A stretch of DNA of 21,746 nt, from NCBI GenBank assembly GCA_023301245.1, contig JALZUV010000106.1, positions 1 to 21,746 on the forward strand, given 5' to 3'. Each line of letters begins with the position of its first letter. The first letter of the stretch is position 1. Made by a program: the position numbers and the translations under genes. Below the pieces are notes generated by a model, which saw only the letters and a list, made by a program, of their open reading frames with translations, was not told where the DNA came from and did no database searches. Source of the stretch: Rickettsiales bacterium (lineage in GTDB: Bacteria > Pseudomonadota > Alphaproteobacteria > Rickettsiales > JALZUV01). Shown here one piece after another: positions 7,410 to 14,954 of this stretch.

Positions 7410-8573
7410 ATGCCCAACACGGATATGCCAGAAAGTTGCAATGCCGCCCTTTTACTCGCGGATGGTTCGTTGTTTTTTGGATATGGAGTCGGCCAAGAAG
7501 GCACGACTCTTGGTGAAATTTGCTTCAATACTGGCATGACAGGTTATCAAGAAGTCATCACCGATCTTTCCTATGCAGGCCAAATTATCACATTTACCTC
7601 GCCGCATATTGGTAATACGGGCACGAATAGCCAAGATGATGAATCAATCAAACCCGCGTGCCGAGGCATTGTGCTACGCGAACGTCCGACCGAACCTTCA
7701 AACTTCCGTAATGAAGAGAGCTTTAACTTCTGGCTATTGCGCCACGAAATTACCGGCATTGCAGGCATTGATACTCGCGCGTTGACGCGTCACATTCGCC
7801 ATAAGGGTGCGCAAAACTCACTCATTTGGCATGGTAAAATGGGCGATAAATTCCCGCTCGATGAAATGAAGGCTAAGCTTGCCGCACATCCAACCCTTAA
7901 AGGTCAAGATTTAGCCAGCGAAGTCAGCGCCGATGAAAGCACTGTATGGCGCCAAACTCGCTGGAGTTTAGGCGAAGAATATAAAGACGAAGCAAACGAC
8001 GGCGGCCTGCATGTTGTTGCCATTGATTATGGGCAAAAGCTCAATATCGCTCGTTCGCTCGTGGCGCACGGATGCCGCGTAACGGTGGTGCCATCTAGTT
8101 ATAAGCTCGATGATATTATGGCTTATAAGCCAGATGGAATCTTCCTTTCTAATGGCCCTGCTGACCCTGCGGCAACCGCAGAAGAAGTCGTGCCCACTCT
8201 ACAAAATTTAATCGAAGAGGGAATTCCTATCTTCGGTATTTGCCTTGGCCATCAGCTGCTCGCCTTAGCGTTCGGCGCAGAAACCGAGAAAATGTACCAA
8301 GGCCATCGCGGTTCAAATCATCCTGTGAAAAATCTTAAAAAAGGCACGGTAGAAATTACCAGCCAAAATCATGGTTTTGTGGTCAAAGCAGGCAGCTTGC
8401 CCAAAGAAGTTGAGGTGACTCACCTTTCTCTATTTGATGGCACCATCGAAGGCCTGCGCCATAAAACTAAACCTATATTCAGTGTGCAATATCACCCCGA
8501 ATCGTCGCCGGGCCCCCACGATTCACGCTACCTATTCGACGATTTTGTGAAGATGATGAGGAAAAATGCCTAA
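7410..8573 (+). CDS. carA: carbamoyl-phosphate synthase small (glutaminase) subunit
   Basis: CarA hydrolyses glutamine and passes ammonia to CarB for carbamoyl phosphate, the shared precursor of pyrimidines and arginine. The 387-residue protein has the CPSase small-chain N-terminal domain (about 10-150) and a class I glutamine amidotransferase domain (about 200-385). The nucleophile is C278 in FGICLGHQ, and the His/Glu pair is H362/E364 in QYHPES. The NHGFV motif is present as well. Length is normal. An AGGAG five bases upstream supports the start. It overlaps carB by 8 bases, so the two subunits are probably translationally coupled. Confidence 0.97.
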   Translation: MPNTDMPESCNAALLLADGSLFFGYGVGQEGTTLGEICFNTGMTGYQEVITDLSYAGQIITFTSPHIGNTGTNSQDDESIKPACRGIVLRERPTEPSNFRNEESFNFWLLRHEITGIAGIDTRALTRHIRHKGAQNSLIWHGKMGDKFPLDEMKAKLAAHPTLKGQDLASEVSADESTVWRQTRWSLGEEYKDEANDGGLHVVAIDYGQKLNIARSLVAHGCRVTVVPSSYKLDDIMAYKPDGIFLSNGPADPAATAEEVVPTLQNLIEEGIPIFGICLGHQLLALAFGAETEKMYQGHRGSNHPVKNLKKGTVEITSQNHGFVVKAGSLPKEVEVTHLSLFDGTIEGLRHKTKPIFSVQYHPESSPGPHDSRYLFDDFVKMMRKNA

Positions 8574-11500
8574 ACGTAGTGATATAAAATCCATCCTTAT
8601 TATTGGTGCTGGGCCTATTGTTATTGGCCAAGCTTGTGAGTTTGATTATTCAGGTACGCAAGCCGTGAAGACGCTGAAGGAAGAGGGCTATAGGGTTATT
8701 CTTGTGAACTCAAACCCCGCGACCATCATGACGGATCCTGAATTGGCCGATGCGACTTATATTGAGCCTATTTCTGCGGAGATGGTTGAAAAAGTTATCG
8801 CGGCAGAAAAACCTGATGCTTTGCTGCCAACCATGGGTGGGCAAACGGCGCTGAACTGTGCAAAAGAATTAGCCGAAACAGGTGTGCTAGAAAAATATGG
8901 AGTTGAGCTGATTGGCGCGAAACTCGATGCGATTGATAAGGCGGAAAATCGTCAGCGTTTTAATAAAGCGATGGCGAAAATTAATCTTGAAACGCCACGC
9001 CATGCGGTCGTGCATTCGTTAGAAGAAGCGCAGCAGCATTTAGAACGTATTGGTTTACCCTCGGTAATTCGCCCCAGCTTTACGATGGGCGGAACGGGTG
9101 GCGGTATCGCGTATAATAAAAAAGAATATGACGAGATTGTCGCCAGTGGCCTCGCCGCATCGCCGACCACCGAGGTGCTGATTGATGAATCACTGCTCGG
9201 TTGGAAAGAATATGAGATGGAGGTGGTACGCGACCAAGCCGATAATTGCATCATCATCTGTTCGATTGAAAATATTGATCCGATGGGCGTGCATACGGGG
9301 GATTCTATCACCGTTGCGCCAGCGCTGACGCTGACCGATAAAGAATATCAAATTATGCGCGATGCTTCACTTGCAGTGCTGCGTGAAATTGGTGTGGAAA
9401 CGGGTGGCTCAAATGTGCAGTTTGCTATCAACCCCGCCGATGGCCGCATGGTGGTAATTGAGATGAACCCGCGCGTTTCGCGTTCATCGGCATTAGCCTC
9501 GAAAGCGACAGGTTTCCCGATTGCGAAAGTGGCGGCGAAGTTGGCCGTGGGTTACAACCTCGACGAAATTACGAATGATATTACGCAAGCAACGCCTGCC
9601 GCATTTGAACCGACAATTGATTATGTTGTCACAAAAATTCCTCGTTTTGCTTTTGAGAAATTCGCGGGAGCCTCGCCTATTTTAGGTACGGCCATGCATT
9701 CGGTGGGTGAAGCAATGGCCATTGGCCGCAACTTCTGCGAGAGCTTGCAAAAGGCTTATCGCTCGCTCGAAACAGGCCTGCATGGGCTCGATGAATTTGT
9801 GGTCGATGCTGAAACTGATGCCGAGCCACTTAATGCATTACGTGTTGAAATTGCCAAGCCAACCGCGCAGCGCTTGCAGCAAGTAGGCCAAGCATTACGC
9901 CTTGGAATGAGCGTGGAAGAAGCCAATGAAATTACCAAAATTGACCCATGGTTCTTGCGCCAGTTAATGCGTATTGTCGATGCGGAAAACGACATTAAAG
10001 CAAATGGCTTCCCGCTGAATGCGACCAAACTTTTAGAATTTAAAAAGCTCGGTTTTTCGGATGAACAGCTAGCAGGACTTGCGGGTAAAATTACTCCCGA
10101 AGTAACTGCCTTGCGCGAAAAGCTCGGCGTGCATCCTGTTTATAAACGTATCGATACTTGCGCGGCTGAATTTGAAGCACTAACCCCTTACATGTATTCG
10201 ACTTATGAGGGCGATGGTGTGAACCCGCCTGAGAATGAAGCCGATGTTTCTGACCGAAATAAGGTGATTATTTTGGGCGGTGGCCCGAACCGAATTGGCC
10301 AAGGAATTGAGTTTGATTATTGCTGTGTGCATGCATCCTATGCGCTGCGCGAAGTCGGCATCGAAACCATCATGATTAACTGTAATCCTGAAACAGTTTC
10401 GACCGATTATGATACGTCTGATCGCCTGTATTTTGAACCGCTGACCGAAGAAGATGTGATTGCCGTTATTAAAGGCGAGCAAGCCAAAGGTTATCTGCAA
10501 GGGGTGATTGTGCAATTTGGTGGACAAACTCCACTGAAATTAGCGGGTGCATTAGAGCGCGAAGGTATTCCGATTATCGGCACTTCGCCCGATTCGATTG
10601 ATTTGGCAGAAGATAGAGAACGCTTCCAAAAGCTGCTTTTCTCGCTCGATTTACGTCAACCGCCGAACCAAATTTGCCATAACCATCACGAGGCTCTAGA
10701 ACAAGCCGCTGTCTTGGGTTATCCGCTAGTAGTGCGTCCATCGTACGTATTGGGTGGCCGCGCAATGCAGATTATTCATACGCCTGAAGCGTTGAAAGAA
10801 TATGTTATTTCTATCGCCAGCATGTTTGGCGAAGGGCCGCTGTTACTCGACACGTATTTGAATAATGCGACCGAGATTGATGTGGACGCGCTTTGCGATG
10901 GCAAGAATGTTTATGTCGCGGGTATTTTAGAACATATTGAAGAAGCAGGTATTCACTCAGGTGACTCTACTTGTTCATTGCCGCCGCATAGTTTGAGTGA
11001 CGAAATGATGGCGGATATTCGCGAGCAAACTATTAAGCTTGCTAAGGCGCTCAATGTAATTGGCCTGATGAATGTGCAATTCGCCATTCAAGATGGTGAG
11101 ATTTACATTTTAGAAGTAAATCCGCGTGCTAGCCGTACTGTGCCATTCATTGCCAAAACTACAGGCGTGCAAATTGCGAAAATTGCTGCACGCTTAATGG
11201 TGGGCGAACGCTTATCCGATTTCGGTTTAGATAATGCAGGCGATGTGCATAAGAAACTCAAACATTCAGCGGTGAAAGAAGCCGTATTCCCGTTCGCTCG
11301 TTTCCAAGGAGTCGATGTGCTTCTCGGCCCAGAAATGCGCTCTACTGGTGAGAGCATGGGGCTCGATATGACTTTTGCCGAAGCGCGCGCGAAAGCACAT
11401 TTGGCTGCTAACTTGCCGCTACCATTAGCAGGCACTGTCTTTGTGTCGGTCAAAGAAGCTGATAAGCAAGAAATCGCTATCACGGTTGAAAAGCTCATGT

Positions 11501-11826
11501 TACTTGGCTTCGATATTGTTGCCACGGGCGGCACGGCGAAGTTCCTGCAAGATTATGGCCTTAAGCAAGTGCGCCAAGTGAATAAAGTGCAGCAAGGTCG
11601 CCCGCATATTGTCGATATGATGATTGATGGCGATGTTAATTTGGTGCTTAACACCACCGAAGGTGCGCAGTCGATTAAAGATAGTTTTAGTATTCGCCGC
11701 ACGGCACTTATGCGAAAAATTCCTTACAGCACGACTGTGTCAGGTTCGCATGCGATTGTTCAAGCGATTGAAGCAGCGCAGCAAAAAGGTGGATTAAAAG
11801 TGAAACCACTACAGGCATATTTCTAG
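8566..11826 (+). CDS. carB: carbamoyl-phosphate synthase large subunit
   Basis: CarB makes carbamoyl phosphate from bicarbonate, ammonia and two ATP. The 1086-residue protein shows the duplicated architecture. The first carboxyphosphate half has the ATP-grasp loop SFTMGGTGGG starting near residue 170. The oligomerisation region follows, then the second carbamate-kinase half with SYVLGGRAMQ near 726. A C-terminal MGS-like allosteric domain (about 950-1075) carries VATGGTAKFL near 984. Each half also has its EMNPRVSRSSALASKATG or EVNPRASRTVPFIAKTTG signature. It is complete. Start ATG 8566 lies inside carA, with GAGGA at 8558-8562 as a close ribosome binding site. It ends one base before the convergent 70-residue gene. 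Confidence 0.98.
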   Translation: MPKRSDIKSILIIGAGPIVIGQACEFDYSGTQAVKTLKEEGYRVILVNSNPATIMTDPELADATYIEPISAEMVEKVIAAEKPDALLPTMGGQTALNCAKELAETGVLEKYGVELIGAKLDAIDKAENRQRFNKAMAKINLETPRHAVVHSLEEAQQHLERIGLPSVIRPSFTMGGTGGGIAYNKKEYDEIVASGLAASPTTEVLIDESLLGWKEYEMEVVRDQADNCIIICSIENIDPMGVHTGDSITVAPALTLTDKEYQIMRDASLAVLREIGVETGGSNVQFAINPADGRMVVIEMNPRVSRSSALASKATGFPIAKVAAKLAVGYNLDEITNDITQATPAAFEPTIDYVVTKIPRFAFEKFAGASPILGTAMHSVGEAMAIGRNFCESLQKAYRSLETGLHGLDEFVVDAETDAEPLNALRVEIAKPTAQRLQQVGQALRLGMSVEEANEITKIDPWFLRQLMRIVDAENDIKANGFPLNATKLLEFKKLGFSDEQLAGLAGKITPEVTALREKLGVHPVYKRIDTCAAEFEALTPYMYSTYEGDGVNPPENEADVSDRNKVIILGGGPNRIGQGIEFDYCCVHASYALREVGIETIMINCNPETVSTDYDTSDRLYFEPLTEEDVIAVIKGEQAKGYLQGVIVQFGGQTPLKLAGALEREGIPIIGTSPDSIDLAEDRERFQKLLFSLDLRQPPNQICHNHHEALEQAAVLGYPLVVRPSYVLGGRAMQIIHTPEALKEYVISIASMFGEGPLLLDTYLNNATEIDVDALCDGKNVYVAGILEHIEEAGIHSGDSTCSLPPHSLSDEMMADIREQTIKLAKALNVIGLMNVQFAIQDGEIYILEVNPRASRTVPFIAKTTGVQIAKIAARLMVGERLSDFGLDNAGDVHKKLKHSAVKEAVFPFARFQGVDVLLGPEMRSTGESMGLDMTFAEARAKAHLAANLPLPLAGTVFVSVKEADKQEIAITVEKLMLLGFDIVATGGTAKFLQDYGLKQVRQVNKVQQGRPHIVDMMIDGDVNLVLNTTEGAQSIKDSFSIRRTALMRKIPYSTTVSGSHAIVQAIEAAQQKGGLKVKPLQAYF

Positions 11827-11827
11827 G

Positions 11828-12040
11828 CTATCTCAACGCGATAACGGCAGCCTTAAACTCTTTCTCTGCAACCCATTCGCCATTGCGGATGACGGGTAGT
11901 AATTCGACTGACATAAAACCTTGGCCTTTAAAATACCCTTCGGCTTTTATGGGGCGGCCTGTTTTTTCATGCGCAGTGACGCGAATATAAACACCATCAT
12001 ACAGATAATATTCATGCAGGGTTTCATTAATATTATTCAT
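11828..12040 (-). CDS. small hypothetical protein, 70 residues
   Basis: I do not recognise this protein. It is soluble, with no signal peptide or cysteine, and probably mostly beta: aromatic strand-like runs (EYYLYDGVYIRVTA at about 10-23, AEGYFKGQGFMSVELLPVI at about 33-51) followed by a short C-terminal helix. Its ATG at 12040 overlaps the stop of the 597-residue gene as ATGA (12040-12037). This makes a two-gene transcription unit with likely translational coupling, and the two products may act together. It ends one base from the carB stop on the other strand. It is likely a real gene because of the tight overlap and the exact fit to the carB end, but homology could not be tested. Confidence 0.65.
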   Translation of the reverse strand: MNNINETLHEYYLYDGVYIRVTAHEKTGRPIKAEGYFKGQGFMSVELLPVIRNGEWVAEKEFKAAVIALR

Positions 12041-13830
12041 CGTTGGTTGCCTTTTTTAGGGCTATCCAGCGTTATTCGGTTTTGTCGCTCTTGCTCAAGC
12101 TCGCGTACTAAATCAAGATCTTCTTGGGTAAATTGGCCTTCAATCTCGTCGGTCGTTATGAGCGGACCAAATTCATTATAGTGATTTCTTAGACTATCTA
12201 ATTGTTTCTGATTATATTCGGCCATCACGGGATTTTTACTCTCAGTAATTTGCTGGTTTTTCTTTTCAACGAGCTTTTCAAATTGGTCGAAAAATAATGC
12301 GGCCATTGATGGTGAGGAGTGATTTTTTGCATATTGGAATCGAATGGTGGACTCGACATTGAGCAATTTTTCTAACAATTCTAATGAAGCCGATGGGGTG
12401 TTTTCGAATTCTTTTGCTTCATGTTGAATGTCATTTAATTGCTCGATAACTTCACGCGTAAGGTGTTTCTGACTTTTTAATAAGCTGTCCATGTTCTGAC
12501 GAATATCTGCGCTAATCCGTCTTCGCTTATTGATGGTTTCTACCTGTCCAACTTCTTCATTTATTGCTTTCTTCAATATTCGCGAACATTCATAAATTGT
12601 GTGGGCTGGGCTTTCAGATAAAGAGGTGGATAGGGAATCTAGTTTTACTTCAGCGTATAGTTTTTTACCTGGGGCCTCGTTACGGCGCAGTCTAATATTC
12701 CAATTAACCGTGCCGCTATCCACCATGCGCGGCCCGTTGTTTTTCTCAATGTTCCAGCCAGAATCTTTACTTAATTTATTCAATGCTCTTTCGAAAAAAT
12801 ATTTACTCTCAGCATTAGAAAATACTGGGTTTATTCGGCTAAGGTCGTGCATATCATTCCAGATAGCTGCCTTTTCGGCGAAAAGCTTATCGATGGCTCT
12901 GGTCCACGATTTTATGCCATTCTCTTTTAGTTTTACACCAGGAATTTCACGCGCGTAATAGTCGTTAGGAGCAAGATCAAGCATTTGCTTCATTTGGCTG
13001 GCCATAGAGTATGTTTGCTGAATCCCTGGGTGAAATTTATTTTTAAAATTTCGATAATTTTTAGAAATATCATCAATCTTCATTGAAGAGAGTTTCTCAT
13101 GTTGGGCAGGTAAAAACTTATGAAAGCCGCCACGAAATTTTTCAAGAGAACCAAGACGGGTTTTAACAATAGTTTGCATGGTGGCATCAAGATTAGGCTC
13201 TTGCAAGGCGTTGAGAAGTGAGGATTGATAATCATTGACTGCATTCGTTTGGTTCTCTCGCGACTGCTTGAAAAGATTGATTTGTTTGGGGCTAAACTTA
13301 GGCTCTTTGATGGGCGCATCTAATACCCAATCTTCTATTAAATTTCGTAAATTTCTCGAATTCTTTCGAGAAGGGTTTTGCAATGTTTCTTCAATATAAG
13401 GAATGGCTTCTTTTGCCAGTTTCTCAATAAAATCTTTTGGCAATTTATGATGATAAAGTATTTCAATCGTATCGTAAATTTCAGTCTCTGCTTGTTCCAC
13501 TGTTTTTATATCGGGGTTCTTATCAAGCGCCATCAACACACCTTCGGCCAGTGTTAAGCGGGTTGAGGCGGCAACATTAAGCTCGATGAGTTTTTCCTGA
13601 ACAGTATCGGCATTTGTAAGGTAAAATTCTAAACCTTCTTCAAGTTTCTCTAGTTTGTAATTAACATCTTCTGCGCCACGTAATTGGCGTTCGCTCTCGT
13701 CAACACTCAAAAGGTTGATTTTTGCAAGCCAGTCAAAATATTGTATACCAAGATATTCAAGCGCAACCTTAGGGGTGTTTGAATTATCAAAACTCTTAAA
13801 ATCTTCAAAATCAGCATCTTCATTAGTCAT
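12037..13830 (-). CDS. hypothetical protein, 597 residues, largely alpha-helical
   Basis: I do not recognise this protein. It has no signal peptide or membrane segment. Long charged helical stretches occupy about 45-330 and 410-597, with likely coiled coil near 440-530 and 565-585. A central segment (about 340-420) breaks this pattern: helix ESKYFFERALNKLSKDSGW, D371, strand TVNWNIRLR, strand LYAEVKLD containing E394-x-K396, then another helix. That order resembles a PD-(D/E)XK nuclease core, but is unproven. The DNA is AT-rich compared with its neighbours: the line 12241-12300 has 20 G/C of 60, against 32 in a carB line at 9061-9120. The start is unambiguous: an in-frame TAA lies eight codons upstream with no start codon between, and the next Met is residue 100. 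There is no Shine-Dalgarno sequence. It is followed by the 70-residue gene through an ATGA overlap. Confidence 0.8.
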   Translation of the reverse strand: MTNEDADFEDFKSFDNSNTPKVALEYLGIQYFDWLAKINLLSVDESERQLRGAEDVNYKLEKLEEGLEFYLTNADTVQEKLIELNVAASTRLTLAEGVLMALDKNPDIKTVEQAETEIYDTIEILYHHKLPKDFIEKLAKEAIPYIEETLQNPSRKNSRNLRNLIEDWVLDAPIKEPKFSPKQINLFKQSRENQTNAVNDYQSSLLNALQEPNLDATMQTIVKTRLGSLEKFRGGFHKFLPAQHEKLSSMKIDDISKNYRNFKNKFHPGIQQTYSMASQMKQMLDLAPNDYYAREIPGVKLKENGIKSWTRAIDKLFAEKAAIWNDMHDLSRINPVFSNAESKYFFERALNKLSKDSGWNIEKNNGPRMVDSGTVNWNIRLRRNEAPGKKLYAEVKLDSLSTSLSESPAHTIYECSRILKKAINEEVGQVETINKRRRISADIRQNMDSLLKSQKHLTREVIEQLNDIQHEAKEFENTPSASLELLEKLLNVESTIRFQYAKNHSSPSMAALFFDQFEKLVEKKNQQITESKNPVMAEYNQKQLDSLRNHYNEFGPLITTDEIEGQFTQEDLDLVRELEQERQNRITLDSPKKGNQR

Positions 13831-13837
13831 TGACCAT

Positions 13838-13851
13838 ATTATAGGCGAGAA
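13838..13851 (-). promoter_or_regulatory. promoter element TTCTCG-N2-TATAAT for the 597-residue gene
   Basis: On the minus strand TTCTCG (13851-13846), two bases, then a perfect TATAAT (13843-13838), seven bases and the ATG at 13830. It matches the element before the 277-residue gene at 12 of 14 positions, all of the non-spacer ones. No good -35 hexamer is seen. A leaderless transcript is expected. Confidence 0.5.
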
Positions 13852-13861
13852 ATGTTACCAT

Positions 13862-13890
13862 TTGATGAACGGTTGAAAATTCGTTACACT
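13862..13890 (+). promoter_or_regulatory. candidate fliQ promoter
   Basis: TTGATG (13862-13867), a 17-base spacer and TACACT (13885-13890) lie in the 66-base gap between fliQ and the divergent 597-residue gene. Six bases separate the -10-like box from the fliQ ATG, so the transcript would begin at or beside the start codon. Each hexamer matches consensus at four of six positions, so this is only a candidate. Confidence 0.35.
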
Positions 13891-13896
13891 TAGAAC

Positions 13897-14187
13897 ATGA
13901 CTGAAATTGAAGTGATTGATATTGCTAAAGATGCCTTGTGGATTCTGCTTGTTGCAGGTGCACCCGTGATGAGTATTGCGATGGGGGTTGGTTTGATAGT
14001 TGCCTTGTTCCAAGCATTGACGCAAATTCAAGAGATGACTTTAACCTTCGTACCAAAGATTATCGCCGTATTTTTCGGCCTGATGGTTTTTTTACCCTTC
14101 ATGTTTTCGACGCTTGATGCTTTCTCGGAGCGAATGTTCAACCGCATGACGCTGGTAGGGCAATATGATAGTGATCTTGAGCAGTAA
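13897..14187 (+). CDS. fliQ: flagellar biosynthesis protein FliQ
   Basis: FliQ is one of the inner-membrane subunits that, with FliP and FliR, forms the flagellar type III export gate. The 96-residue protein has two hydrophobic segments (about 15-40 and 50-75) joined by the conserved FQALTQIQEMTLTFVPKI loop, the hallmark of the FliQ/SctS family. A short polar tail makes it slightly longer than the usual ~89 residues. An in-frame TAG two codons upstream and no earlier start codon fix the ATG at 13897. No Shine-Dalgarno sequence is visible. It is followed two bases later by fliR. A type III secretion homologue is possible, but the sequence and pairing fit flagella better. Confidence 0.95.
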   Translation: MTEIEVIDIAKDALWILLVAGAPVMSIAMGVGLIVALFQALTQIQEMTLTFVPKIIAVFFGLMVFLPFMFSTLDAFSERMFNRMTLVGQYDSDLEQ

Positions 14188-14189
14188 AA

Positions 14190-14954
14190 GTGACTTTAGA
14201 ACAGTTTTTAGTCACTGAACTTTTTGCCTTTTTATTAATATTCGTGCGCGTAGGTGCAGGGGTGATGCTTATTCCTGGTATTGGTGAGTCCTATGTTTCG
14301 CCGCGTATTCGTTTGCCAATTGCGCTACTGCTGGCATTTTTGCTTACGCCTGTTTTACAAGATAAACTTCCTCCAATTCCCACCTCTCCAATGGCATTAA
14401 TGGTAATTATGTTGGGAGAAATGTTTGTTGGACTATTCTTTGGTTTTCTCTCACGTATTTTAGTGTCAGCCATGCATGTGACGGGTATGGTCATGTCTTT
14501 TCAATCGTCCCTTGCATCAGCAACTATGTTTGATGTTTCGCAAGCTAGCCAAGGTTCGGCCATTGGTAACTTTCTAAGTGTTACTCTTGTTGTATTGGTG
14601 TTTGCCACCGACTTACACCACTTAATGCTGCAAGGGTTGGTCGATAGCTATACGTTATTTATCCCTGGCGAAATGTTACCCTTAGGGGATATGGCCAATA
14701 GTATTACTAGGCTAGCATCTGATGTATTTAATGTTGCTATTAAGCTTTCCTCACCTCTAATTGCGATGGGGTTGATGCTTTATTTAGGGGCAGGTGTATT
14801 AGCGCGTTTAATGCCTAACATGCAGGTGTTCTTTGTGATTATTCCACTGCAAATTAAGATTAGCTTTGTCGTGATTATAATGTCGCTTAGTGGGATGTTC
14901 CTTTGGTATATTGAATATATGGAAGAACAATTATCGCGTTATTTGGGCGGCTAA
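14190..14954 (+). CDS. fliR: flagellar biosynthesis protein FliR
   Basis: FliR is the single-copy component of the FliPQR export gate and contacts FlhB. The 254-residue protein is almost entirely hydrophobic, with about six membrane segments, and carries typical family stretches such as the conserved early FVRVGAGVMLIPGIGE and MVIMLGEMFVGLFFGFLSRI in the middle. It starts with GTG at 14190, two bases after the fliQ stop, so translation is probably coupled. flhB, often next, is absent: the convergent aminopeptidase gene ends on the very next base. FliP is also not in the window. Confidence 0.95.
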   Translation: MTLEQFLVTELFAFLLIFVRVGAGVMLIPGIGESYVSPRIRLPIALLLAFLLTPVLQDKLPPIPTSPMALMVIMLGEMFVGLFFGFLSRILVSAMHVTGMVMSFQSSLASATMFDVSQASQGSAIGNFLSVTLVVLVFATDLHHLMLQGLVDSYTLFIPGEMLPLGDMANSITRLASDVFNVAIKLSSPLIAMGLMLYLGAGVLARLMPNMQVFFVIIPLQIKISFVVIIMSLSGMFLWYIEYMEEQLSRYLGG

